In this document: one piece after another, positions 9,001 to 14,179 of the stretch
Layout of the letters: each line of letters opens with the position of its first letter
Position numbering within the stretch: position 1 is the stretch's first letter
Assembly: GCA_905370385.1 (NCBI GenBank)
Contig: CAJPKN010000012.1
Span: 1-25,782 of the forward strand
Length of the DNA stretch: 25,782 bases
Source of the DNA: Stomatobaculum longum
Lineage (GTDB): Bacteria; Bacillota; Clostridia; Lachnospirales; Lachnospiraceae
Direction: 5' to 3'
Translations under genes and position numbers: made by a program
The notes under the pieces: model-generated
Database searches by the model: none
What the model was told of the DNA's origin: nothing
The model's input: only the letters and a program-made list of their open reading frames with translations

Positions 9001-11953
9001 GATTTGCAGTCTCCACCGTATAGGAAGTGAAGCCCGCATTCGGATTCACCGCGGCTGTGCTCGGCGTATCGTTGAGCTGGTAGGAAAGCGTGTAATTTTT
9101 CGGCGTCCACTTTGCATAGTAGTGCCGATTCTTCGCCGGAATCGCGCTCGTAATAAGCTGCGTGACCGGCGTTCCGCTGAGCGCGGCATTCTCATACCAG
9201 CCCCCGAAGGTATAGCCCGGCCAGGTCATGGCCGCAAGCGTCATATTCGGGTCGCTCACGCGATAAGAAGTCGCCGTATTCGGGTTCACCGCCTGTGCCG
9301 CAGTGCGCGAACTCGGATTCACATTGGTCGTATACTGAATTGTATAGTTCTTCGGCGTCCAGTTGGCCGTGAGTGTAATCACCCCGTTGTTTGTTTTCGT
9401 CAAATCCTTCGGCGTCGCACCGTTCCCGTATGTCTTTCCGTCGGAAGCTGTCCAGCCCGCAAAGTCAAAACCGTCGACGCTGAAGAGATTCGTGAGATCC
9501 ACATTCACACCGCCCATTACCGTGCGATCCGGCATAGAACCGCTCGCCGTGCGGCCCGCCGGGGCGTTTGCGGCAAATTTAACGGTATAGCGATGCGGAT
9601 CTCTGGTCACGGTTCCCGGCAGGTAGGTAATGATATAGGTGCCGAGGGCTCTGCTGCCGTTCGTGCCGTTATCAAAACTCGTCGGGTCCGAGGCGGTCAC
9701 CGGAAGGGTGGGATTTTCCACTGCCGTAGAACTGTTGTCAAAATCCACATGGATGGCACGGACACGGTCATTGCCGATCAAGCTGCCCGCGACAAGCGCA
9801 TCCGTGAGCGCCCAGTTAAGCGTATCGCCCGCCGTCACACGGCGATTCTTCATTTGAATCGTGAGTTTCCGCGTGATTTTTCCGTTTCCGGCATTGCTGA
9901 TGTTGCCGTTGGAGCCCTGAACCTGAAGCTGACTCGAGGGATTCGTCAAATCGATGGTGCCGTTGTTCACAACATTCGCGCCCGCGGGAACGGTAATGGA
10001 ATTGCCGTCCGGATTGATGCTGACACCCGCCGGAATATTACGGGTCAGCGTCGTATCGCCGAGCAGGGTGAGCGGCGCGTTGCCGTTCTGGCCGGACCAT
10101 TCCACCGCATCGTCTAAGTTGCTGAAATAGTAGGTCTGACCGTTGCGCTGTGCGATTACCTTTTGAGAGGTTACCACGGGAGCCGAATCATTGCTGTTCT
10201 GACCGTTCTGATTATAGCGGCTGAACTCTACGAAAAATCCGCGTACACCGCTGTAATGATTTCTCAAGTCGTTCCATTTGGAACCGTAGTGTACCTGCAT
10301 ACAGCTCTCGTAGCCCTGTAGCCAGAGACGAAGGGAGTTGGGCTCTCCGTGGTTCCAGTTGGTGTACGCACCGTGGAGAGCGCCGAAACCTTGCATGGTA
10401 TACTCGATATTGGTCTCCGGACCGGACTGCCAGCGAAACGTGCGGTCTTCGGCCGCACCGGAATTACCGCTGACATTCTGGTTTGCGAACACGCCCGGTG
10501 CAGGGAGGGAATTGTTGTACCAGTGGGGGACGGAGGACGCATCGTTGATTCCGCGAAAGCGAGCGCCGCCGGACCAAGCCGCCTGCGTCGTAATCGCATC
10601 CAGAGCCAAATCCTCGTCGCGGGAGGTAATGGTAACCAGGTAGCCCCGCATTCCCTCGAGATAATAACTCTTTGCGCGGTTATAGCTCTCTGCCCAGCTG
10701 ATTGCATGGCTCGGCACATACATATAGTAGTGCTCCGCGCTGTCCCCGGCGACCGGGTTCGGAATGGTACGTTTTGTAATAGTAATATCTGCGGATGGCG
10801 GCAGACTGTTTTGTCCGTTGCCCAGATTGATCTTAAGCTGCTGACTTGCGCCGGCCGAGGGCAGCTTGAACTTGAGGTTTTGTTCAATAAAGTCCTTTGC
10901 CTCAGCTGTGGTCAGCGGTGTCGTAAAGACAATCTGATAAAACTGATGGTTCGTCAGGATATCCGTAATGGTACGGTAACTCTTACCGGAAGCGGTCGTC
11001 CCGGTTTTCGGCAAGGTATAAATTCCGCCGTTATCGACTTCGAAGTTGATGGAGCTAATGCCGCTGCCGACAGTATCCTTGACTGTCACTTCTTTTAACT
11101 TATAGCTAGTTCTCGAAGCATCGCCGTCATAGTCAATCAACTTAAAGTCAATGCCGAGCGTTGTGCTTCCGCTGCGATAATTGATTACCGCAAAGGGGGA
11201 AAAACGTTCGGTCTCAGCTTGTAAAATCGGAAGTTCTTCGTCGAGTCCTTCCTCAAGGGTTTCAACCTGATTGAGCTCGTCGTCGATGTGTAACACGGAG
11301 ACACCTTCGCTCTCCTTCTCTTCGACATCTGTTTCCATATCGGAGACTTCGGCGGAGACAATGCTCACGTTTCGGAAAGAGACCGAAAGTGCGCCCTTGC
11401 TGCTGTCCGGCTGAATTTCCTCACCGGCTGCATTTAAGACACTCAAATCACAGAGGAATTGGGCAGTCGCCGTCTTTCCCTCTGTATCCGCGTGCTCGGC
11501 TATCTTGGCGAGCACTTCTTTTTCTTCTTCTTCCGTGAGGTGACGCGCACGGAGGTTTGCTCCCTCCGGCAATACACCGGCAGGTGCCGTAACTTCAATC
11601 TCTACCCCATCCAATGCTGTATGCAAAATTTGCGCGGCATTGGACGGTGTCCCCCAGCGAACATTACCCGCAAGAATATCTCCTACCGTCTCCGCTTCCG
11701 CAATGTTTTTGCTTGCATCGGAAGGCGTTGCATCGGAAGGACTCGCATTGTACCTCCCTTGCAATTCACGCTGAAGCCTACGCTGTGCATCCTTGGACAG
11801 CGCCAAGTCATTCACCAGTTCGGCGTCTTCCCGATATGCTTCGGCAGATGACGCCCCGTAAGCAGGCACCGTGGTTGCAACATTCAAAGTCAGCATGGTG
11901 GCGCTGAGCAGCCCTGCAAGCAGACGCTGCGGCCAGTTTCTTCGGTGTCTCAT
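1..11953 (-). CDS. Giant secreted surface protein: C-type lectin domain plus at least 39 Listeria-Bacteroides repeats (3' end outside window)
   Basis: The reading frame runs without a stop from ATG at 11953 to the left edge (at least 3,984 codons); the last codons in the window still read as repeat sequence. Seen in order: a basic N-terminus and hydrophobic signal peptide (residues 1 to about 34); a Ser/Pro/Asp/Ala linker near residues 68-78; an acidic region (about 112-258) ending in ERFSPFAVINY, of a kind seen in Clostridia surface proteins; about 259-405 unassigned; a C-type-lectin-like domain (about 407-581); a linker with beta-helix-like sequence (about 585-785); then the repeat array, with GWYDN and YAKWS as hallmark motifs. 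An AGGAG sits 10 bases before the ATG. Inference: an exported adhesin or glycan-binding protein. No sortase motif or other anchor can be seen because the C-terminus is missing. Cysteine is nearly absent. The gene follows thrS but is separated from it by a terminator, so it is probably a separate transcription unit. Confidence 0.93.
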   Translation of the reverse strand, partial: MRHRRNWPQRLLAGLLSATMLTLNVATTVPAYGASSAEAYREDAELVNDLALSKDAQRRLQRELQGRYNASPSDATPSDASKNIAEAETVGDILAGNVRWGTPSNAAQILHTALDGVEIEVTAPAGVLPEGANLRARHLTEEEEKEVLAKIAEHADTEGKTATAQFLCDLSVLNAAGEEIQPDSSKGALSVSFRNVSIVSAEVSDMETDVEEKESEGVSVLHIDDELNQVETLEEGLDEELPILQAETERFSPFAVINYRSGSTTLGIDFKLIDYDGDASRTSYKLKEVTVKDTVGSGISSINFEVDNGGIYTLPKTGTTASGKSYRTITDILTNHQFYQIVFTTPLTTAEAKDFIEQNLKFKLPSAGASQQLKINLGNGQNSLPPSADITITKRTIPNPVAGDSAEHYYMYVPSHAISWAESYNRAKSYYLEGMRGYLVTITSRDEDLALDAITTQAAWSGGARFRGINDASSVPHWYNNSLPAPGVFANQNVSGNSGAAEDRTFRWQSGPETNIEYTMQGFGALHGAYTNWNHGEPNSLRLWLQGYESCMQVHYGSKWNDLRNHYSGVRGFFVEFSRYNQNGQNSNDSAPVVTSQKVIAQRNGQTYYFSNLDDAVEWSGQNGNAPLTLLGDTTLTRNIPAGVSINPDGNSITVPAGANVVNNGTIDLTNPSSQLQVQGSNGNISNAGNGKITRKLTIQMKNRRVTAGDTLNWALTDALVAGSLIGNDRVRAIHVDFDNSSTAVENPTLPVTASDPTSFDNGTNGSRALGTYIITYLPGTVTRDPHRYTVKFAANAPAGRTASGSMPDRTVMGGVNVDLTNLFSVDGFDFAGWTASDGKTYGNGATPKDLTKTNNGVITLTANWTPKNYTIQYTTNVNPSSRTAAQAVNPNTATSYRVSDPNMTLAAMTWPGYTFGGWYENAALSGTPVTQLITSAIPAKNRHYYAKWTPKNYTLSYQLNDTPSTAAVNPNAGFTSYTVETANHTLAAPTRTGYNFLGWYRDAGLTTPAPAVIETEQGDSNPTRIYAKWSTPLQYSITYHMNDSAGQRASNPATNPGSFNVTSPNINFANPTRRGYTFLGWYTNPGLTTPISGINTSSPANMHNFVLYAKWSSANSYTVRYHLNDSTPAGHLANNPNTLTSYTVLDSDTALRPATRPGYTFLGWYDNPGFTGSPVSTIRTADAANKDFYAKWDTTPISYPIRYHLNDSTPSGHPASNPAANLTSYTVLTNGSGTINVLPALRNGYTFLGWYDNAALSGTPISSFSAMDAAPKNFYAKWSAPKSYTVQYSLNDAAPAGHPAVNPNTVTSYTVLNSNVTLVPATRTGYDFEGWYDNAALSGSPITGFRTSDAANKHYYAKWSAPKRYTVNWHLNDSSPAGHPATNPNTVASYTVTDANVTIQPATRTGYSFLGWYDNPSFTGSPVTTLRTMDAANKNYYAKWDATPISYPINYVLNDGTPAGHAATNPVANLTSYTVLTNGSGNISLLPALRNGYTFLGWYDNASFSGSPISAFPASDAVAKTFYAKWSSANSYTVNYSLNDATPAGHPATNPNTVTSYTVLDANVTLAPATRNGYDFEGWYDNAAFTGTPITGFLTSDATNKHYYAKWSAVKNYTVQWNLNDSAPAGHPASNPNTVTSYSVLDADLALQPATRTGYDFLGWYDNAALSGSPVTTLRTADAADKQYYAKWSAAKTYTVQWNLNDSAPAGHPASNPNTVASYTVLDADITVSPATRPGYTFLGWYDNPGLTGTPVTTLRTMDAENKSYYAKWDTTPITYPITYVLNDSTPAGHPATNPAANLTSYTVLTNGGGNINVVPALRNGYTFGGWYDNPSFSGSPINSFSAMDAAPKTFYAKWSSANSYTVTYTLNDGTPAGHPATNPNTVSTYTVLDSNVTLQPATRTGYDFEGWYDNAGLSGTPITGFNTADAENKHYYAKWSAAKSYTVRWNLNDDTPAGHPATNPNTVSNYTVADADITVNPAARNGYTFLGWYDNAGLTGAPVTRIRTMDAENKQYYAKWSAADSYTVAYTLNDGTPTGHPAVNPNTVTSYTVLDPNVTLAPATRTGYDFEGWYENPAFTGSPVTGFPVSDAANKHFYAKWSAAKNYTVQWNLNDGTPAGHPATNPNTVSNYTVEDADITINPATRTGYGFLGWYDNASLTGTPVANLHTMDAENKQYYAKWSSTPISYPIVYTLNDGSPAGHPATNPAANLTSYTVLTNGSGNINLLPASRNGYTFEGWYDNATFSGSPITGFSAMDAEAKHYYAKWSAANTYTVAYTLNDGTPAGHPATNPNTVTSYSVLDPNVTLAPATRTGYDFEGWYDNPAFTGSPVTGFPASDAENKHYYAKWSAAKSYTVQWSLNDGTPAGHTATNPNTVASYTVLDADVAIQPATRTGYDFLGWYDNAALTGTPITNLHTMDAENKHYYAKWSAAKNYTVQWNLNDSAPAGHPASNPNTVTSYTVLDADVTIQPATRTGYTFLGWYDNAGFTGTPVTNLRTMDAENKQYFAKWDSTPISYPINYVLNDGTPAGHPASNPVANLTSYTVLTNGSGTVHLLPALRSGYSFLGWYDNPALSGSPIGSFSVMDAEAKTYYAKWSSANNYSVTYTLNDVTPAGHPATNPNTVTGYTVLDPNVTLAPATRTGYDFEGWYDNPAFTGTAVTGFPVSDAADKHYYAKWSAPKSYTVQWNLNDGTPAGHPATNPNTVASYTVLDADVTIRPATRTGYDFEGWYDNPGLTGTPITNLHTMDAENKQYYAKWSAAKSYSVQWHLNDATPAGHPASNPNTLASYTVQDADVTIQPATRTGYTFLGWYDNVGFAGAPVTTLHTMDAEDKAYYAKWDTTPNTYPINYVLNDGTPAGHPATNPSTNLTSYTVLTNGGGNIALQPASRNGYTFLGWYDNASFAGAPVTDFPAMDAAAKTFYAKWSSADSYTVSYTLNDGTPAGHPATNPNTVTSYTVLDPNVTLAPATRTGYDFEGWYDNSGFTGTPITGFPTSDAENKHYYAKWSAAKSYTVQWNLNDNTPAGHPANNPNTVASYTVLDADVTINPATRTGYTFRGWYDNAGFTGTPVTTLRTMDAENKTYYAKWDSTPNSYPINYVLNDGSPAGHPATNPAANLTSYTVLTNGSGNINLLPALRNGYTFEGWYDNAAFSGAPITSFPAMDAAPKTFYAKWSSANNYSVTYTLNDSTPAGHPATNPNTVTSYTVLDPNVTLAPATRTGYDFEGWYDNPGFTGTPITGFPTSDAENKHYYAKWSAAKNYSVQYHLNDSAPAGHPASNPNTVTSYSVLDADVTLRPATRTGYDFEGWYDNAALTGTPVTTLHTMDAENKQYYAKWSAAKNYTVQWELNDSAPAGHPASNPNTVATYTVLDADVAIQPATRTGYNFLGWYADPAFTGSPVTNLRTMDAENKHYYARWSTPDSYSVSYHLNDATPAGHPATNPNTKLSYNVTEADFAIAPATRTGYNFLGWYDNPGFTGTPNTSLHTMDAANKNYYAKWSAAQSYPINYVLNDSASYPATNPAVNLTSYTVETLPSPIAVANPLRTGYTFQGWYDNAAFTGTAISSFPAMDAAPKTFYAKWSSANNYSVSYTLNDSTPTGHPATNPNTVTSYTVLDPNVTFAPATRTGYDFEGWYDNPGFSGAPITGFPTGDAADKHYYAKWSAAKNYTVQWHLNDSAPAGHPATNPNTVANYTVEDADITVNPATRTGYTFEGWYDNAALTGTPVTALHTMDAENKQYYAKWSAAPNSYPIHYVLNDGTPAGHPATNPTGNLTSYTVLTNSGGNINLLPASRNGYTFEGWYDNAAFSGAPITSFPAMDATAKTFYAKWSAPNNYTVTYTLNDGTPAGHPATNPNTVTSYTVLDPNVTLAPATRTGYDFEGWYDNSGFTGTPIAGFPTSDAVNKHFYAKWSAPKNYTVQWNLNDGTPAGHPATNPNTVTSYAVTDADVAIQPATRTGYDFLGWYDNAGFTGTPVTNLHTMDAENKQY
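2..9600 (-). repeat. Tandem Listeria-Bacteroides (Flg_new / InlB B-type) repeat array, 39 units, three classes
   Basis: At least 39 in-frame units, counted by the YAKWS-type terminator of each unit. Most are about 81 residues (243 bp); one class is about 86 residues (258 bp). Class A has TVQW.LND, FLGWYDN and a .HTMDAENK end. Class B has YTLND, LDPNVTLAPATRTGYDFEGW and a GFPTSDA.NKH end. Class D has YPI.YVLND, an inserted NGSGNIN-like segment, PA.RNGYTF and SFPAMDA..KTF. Approximate ends of D units: 8379-8121, 7633-7379, 6649-6391, 5419-5161, 4431-4173, 3445-3187, 2701-2440, 1481-1223 and 739-481. Each D is followed by a B, then one to three further units. The first four or five units after the linker (9600 to about 8379) are divergent and fit none of the classes well. 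The units have no cysteine. Confidence 0.92.
10211..10735 (-). other. C-type-lectin-like domain of the giant surface protein
   Basis: About residues 407-581 of the giant protein. The domain opens with HYYMYVPSHAISWAESYNRAK and GYLVTITSRDED, the usual first strand and helix of the lectin fold. It closes with NWNHGEPN, ESCMQV, KWNDL and GFFVEF, the usual Ca2+-binding second half. Glu537-Pro538-Asn539, Glu549 and Asn561-Asp562 correspond to the five Ca2+/sugar ligands of mannose-type C-type lectins (EPN triplet, Glu, WND). The conserved disulfides of animal lectins are missing: only Cys551 is present. The canonical WIGL core motif reads FRGIND. Calcium-dependent carbohydrate binding is inferred from these ligands; the ligand itself is unknown. 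Confidence 0.85.
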
Positions 11954-11985
11954 ATCACTTCAGCTCCTTTTGTTATACAAGGATA

Positions 11986-12016
11986 ATTATATTCATGTAT
12001 TTTTATATTTTATCAA
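11986..12016 (-). promoter_or_regulatory. Candidate sigma-A promoter of the giant surface gene
   Basis: Minus strand: a perfect -10 box TATAAT at 11991-11986, with TTGATA about 19 bases upstream. That spacing is two bases longer than ideal. Transcription would start about 25-30 bases before the ATG at 11953, leaving room for the AGGAG ribosome-binding site (11968-11964). The -10 is convincing; the -35 is uncertain. Confidence 0.5.
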
Positions 12017-12101
12017 CAGCTGCACGAGAAGTGCAAGGACTTTTTAGACAGCTGTACAACTTTCTTTGTTAAAGGTGTTTCTCTTCTATAGAAAAAAACT
12101 A

Positions 12102-12156
12102 AAACACAAAAAACGACGAATCCACGAGAACAAGTCCTCATGGATTCCGCCGTTTT
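12102..12156 (-). terminator. Rho-independent terminator after thrS
   Basis: In the minus-strand RNA the arms from AAAACGGCGGAATCCATGAG to CTCGTGGATTCGTCGTTTT pair with a short loop, a few G-U pairs and one bulge. A U-rich tail (UUUUUUGUGUUUU) follows. It lies about 100 bases after the thrS stop and ends the rpsO-pnp-thrS transcript before the surface gene. Confidence 0.85.
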
Positions 12157-12257
12157 ACTGTTCCTGTACTACAAATCTATGGTGTAACGCATTTCATTTC
12201 TCGCACATTTCGTCGCCGCTGTTTCGCATTGACGACTGCGTTTGGCCTGTATACGCT

Positions 12258-14165
12258 TTAAGCCTGCTCGCTCGAATACTCCTCCGGGACTTCATTGAAA
12301 AGCTCCAACGGTCTCTCCTCGTTCAGTGTGTCGCACATGTCGAGGAATACAGAGAGCGGGACATTCTGAATCTGCTTGTTCGAGCCGCGGACATTGATCG
12401 AAACCGTCTGTTCCGCCGCCTCGCGATCGCCCAACACCAGAATATACGGCGTCTTGAACTGCTTGTAGCTCTTAATCTTCTCCTTCATATTCCGGTCGGA
12501 GTAATCCGCCTCGGCGCGTATGCCGTTCTTCTGCAGAAGGTCAAAGACACGCTTTGCATACTCGTTGTGCTCCTCACGAATCGGCACGATGCCGACCTGC
12601 GAGGGCGAGAGCCAGAACGGGAAAATACCCTTGAAGTTCTCGATGATGATGCCGATAAAGCGCTCCAGAGAACCGTAAATCGCGCGGTGGATGACGACCG
12701 GCATTGCCGTACCGCCTTCTGCCGTCTGATAGCTGAGGCCGAAGTTATGCGGGAGCTGGAAGTCCAGCTGAATGGTTCCGCACTGCCACTCTCTTCCGAG
12801 CGCGTCCTTAATCTGGAGATCGATTTTCGGTCCGTAGAAAGCACCGTCTCCCTCGTTGATTTCGAATCCGCCCTCGCCGTACTTGTCGGTGAGAATCTTC
12901 TTGAGCGCCGCCTCCGCGCGGTTCCAGACTTCAATATCACCCATGAAGTCATCCGGACGCGTAGAGAGCTCCGCGCGATAGCTCACACCGAAGGTGGAAT
13001 AAACTTCGTCTGCGATGCTGATGATATCCGCAATCTCTGCCTCAATCTGATTTTCCGCGACAAAGGTGTGGTCATCGTCCTGACGGAACTCCTGCACACG
13101 GAACAGACCGTTCATCTGACCGGACTTCTCCTTGCGGTGAAGCACGTCGTACTCCGAATAGCGAATCGGGAGCTCTTTATAAGAGCGATTCTTCCGCTTA
13201 AAGGTGAGCATCGCATTCGGGCAATTCATCGGCTTCGCGGCCATCGTGTCAAGGTTCTCGCGGTTATAGAGCACGGAACCCGCCTGAATCTTGACGGCCT
13301 TCTTCTCGCCGCTCTCCTCCGAGGCATTCTCGAGCACGCCCGGAATCTCGGCATCGGCCGCAAGCCAACCGGAAATCCCCGGAACCATGAACATGTTGTT
13401 GATATAGTGTGCCCAGTGACCGGAAATCAGCCAGAGCTTTTTATTGTTGATGAGGGGCGCGGAAATCTCGGTATAACCGTGGCGCGCCTGCACCTCACGG
13501 CTGTACTTTAAGAGTGCCTGGTAGAGCTTCCAGCCTCTCGGGAGCCAATATGGCATGCCGGGCGCGGTTTCATCGAACATGAAGAGTTCCTGTTCTCTGC
13601 CGAGCTTCTTGTGATCGCGCTCCTGCGCCTCTCGAATCAGGTTGAGATGTGCTTTCAACTCCTCCTTGGTCGGGAATGCGTATACATAGATGCGCTGCAA
13701 GCTGTCTCTCTTTTCGTCGCCGCGCCAGTAAGCGCCGGAAACCGATTTGATCTGGAACGCTGCACCGAGCAAATCCTGCGAATTCTCAACGTGCGGTCCG
13801 CGGCAGAGGTCCTGATAATCATCTCCCGTCGAATAGACAGTGAGTCTCGCATCCGCCGGAAGCGCGTCGATGAGTTCGGTCTTAAACTTCTGGTCGCGGA
13901 AGAGCTCCCGCGCCTCGTCACGGGAATACTCTTTCACGCTCCAGTTCTCTTTGCGCTTCAGAATCTCGCGCATTTTATTCTCAATCATCGGGAAATCATC
14001 CTGGGTCAGATTTCTCGGCAAAACAAAGTCGTAGTAAAATCCATCCGCAATCTGCGGACCGATCGCATACTGCACATTCTCTCTTCCGAAAATTTCAATG
14101 ACTGCCTTTGCGAGCACATGTGCCAGAGAATGGCGATATACCTGAAGATATGCTTCTCTATCCAT
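12258..14165 (-). CDS. thrS: Threonyl-tRNA synthetase, variant form without TGS domain
   Basis: Charges tRNA(Thr) with threonine in the cytoplasm; 635 residues. The protein starts directly in the N2 editing domain (RHSLAHVLAKAV, His12/His16; DLCRGPHV, Cys121/His125). The class II core follows: zinc ligands Cys315 (KPMNCPNAM), His366 (QDDDHTF) and His493 (VVIHRA), motif 2 around FRVQEFRQDDDH, motif 3 around SLERFIGIIIE, then the anticodon-binding domain (about 530-620). Two oddities are seen. The usual N-terminal TGS domain of about 60 residues is absent, and a stop lies in frame upstream inside pnp, so the start is not misplaced. About 45 extra residues (about 261-308) separate NMFM from KPMNCP. 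AGGACAGGA precedes the ATG. It begins 14 bases after pnp, so it is probably co-transcribed with it. Confidence 0.95.
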   Translation of the reverse strand: MDREAYLQVYRHSLAHVLAKAVIEIFGRENVQYAIGPQIADGFYYDFVLPRNLTQDDFPMIENKMREILKRKENWSVKEYSRDEARELFRDQKFKTELIDALPADARLTVYSTGDDYQDLCRGPHVENSQDLLGAAFQIKSVSGAYWRGDEKRDSLQRIYVYAFPTKEELKAHLNLIREAQERDHKKLGREQELFMFDETAPGMPYWLPRGWKLYQALLKYSREVQARHGYTEISAPLINNKKLWLISGHWAHYINNMFMVPGISGWLAADAEIPGVLENASEESGEKKAVKIQAGSVLYNRENLDTMAAKPMNCPNAMLTFKRKNRSYKELPIRYSEYDVLHRKEKSGQMNGLFRVQEFRQDDDHTFVAENQIEAEIADIISIADEVYSTFGVSYRAELSTRPDDFMGDIEVWNRAEAALKKILTDKYGEGGFEINEGDGAFYGPKIDLQIKDALGREWQCGTIQLDFQLPHNFGLSYQTAEGGTAMPVVIHRAIYGSLERFIGIIIENFKGIFPFWLSPSQVGIVPIREEHNEYAKRVFDLLQKNGIRAEADYSDRNMKEKIKSYKQFKTPYILVLGDREAAEQTVSINVRGSNKQIQNVPLSVFLDMCDTLNEERPLELFNEVPEEYSSEQA

Positions 14166-14179
14166 AATTCCTGTCCTTT

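Larger units (their letters stand above)
11954..12257. other. Intergenic region between thrS and the giant surface gene
   Basis: 304 bases without a gene. It holds the thrS terminator (12102-12156), an AT-rich promoter region for the surface gene, and a small perfect inverted repeat, TGCAC-N5-GTGCA, at 12021-12035 just upstream of that promoter. The inverted repeat could be an operator half-site pair, but the arms are only five bases. I see nothing in 12157-12257. Confidence 0.7.

Noticed and set aside
1..9600. Tandem repeats as a CRISPR array or DNA satellite
   Set aside because: The period is 243-258 bp, all in frame, with conserved protein motifs (GWYDN, YAKWS) and variable synonymous sites: it is a coding repeat.
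29..10117. Chain of long plus-strand reading frames (29-943, 944-2161, 2162-4636, 4685-5968, 6083-7096, 8312-10117)
   Set aside because: They lie in codon-aligned antisense to the giant surface gene. They stay open because the sense repeats rarely use TTA, CTA or TCA. The products are Arg/Ile/Val/Cys-rich repeats without known domains, and ribosome-binding sites are lacking.
10264..10887. 207-codon minus-strand frame within the lectin region
   Set aside because: It is in a different minus-strand frame from the giant gene, which carries the lectin motifs without interruption through this region.
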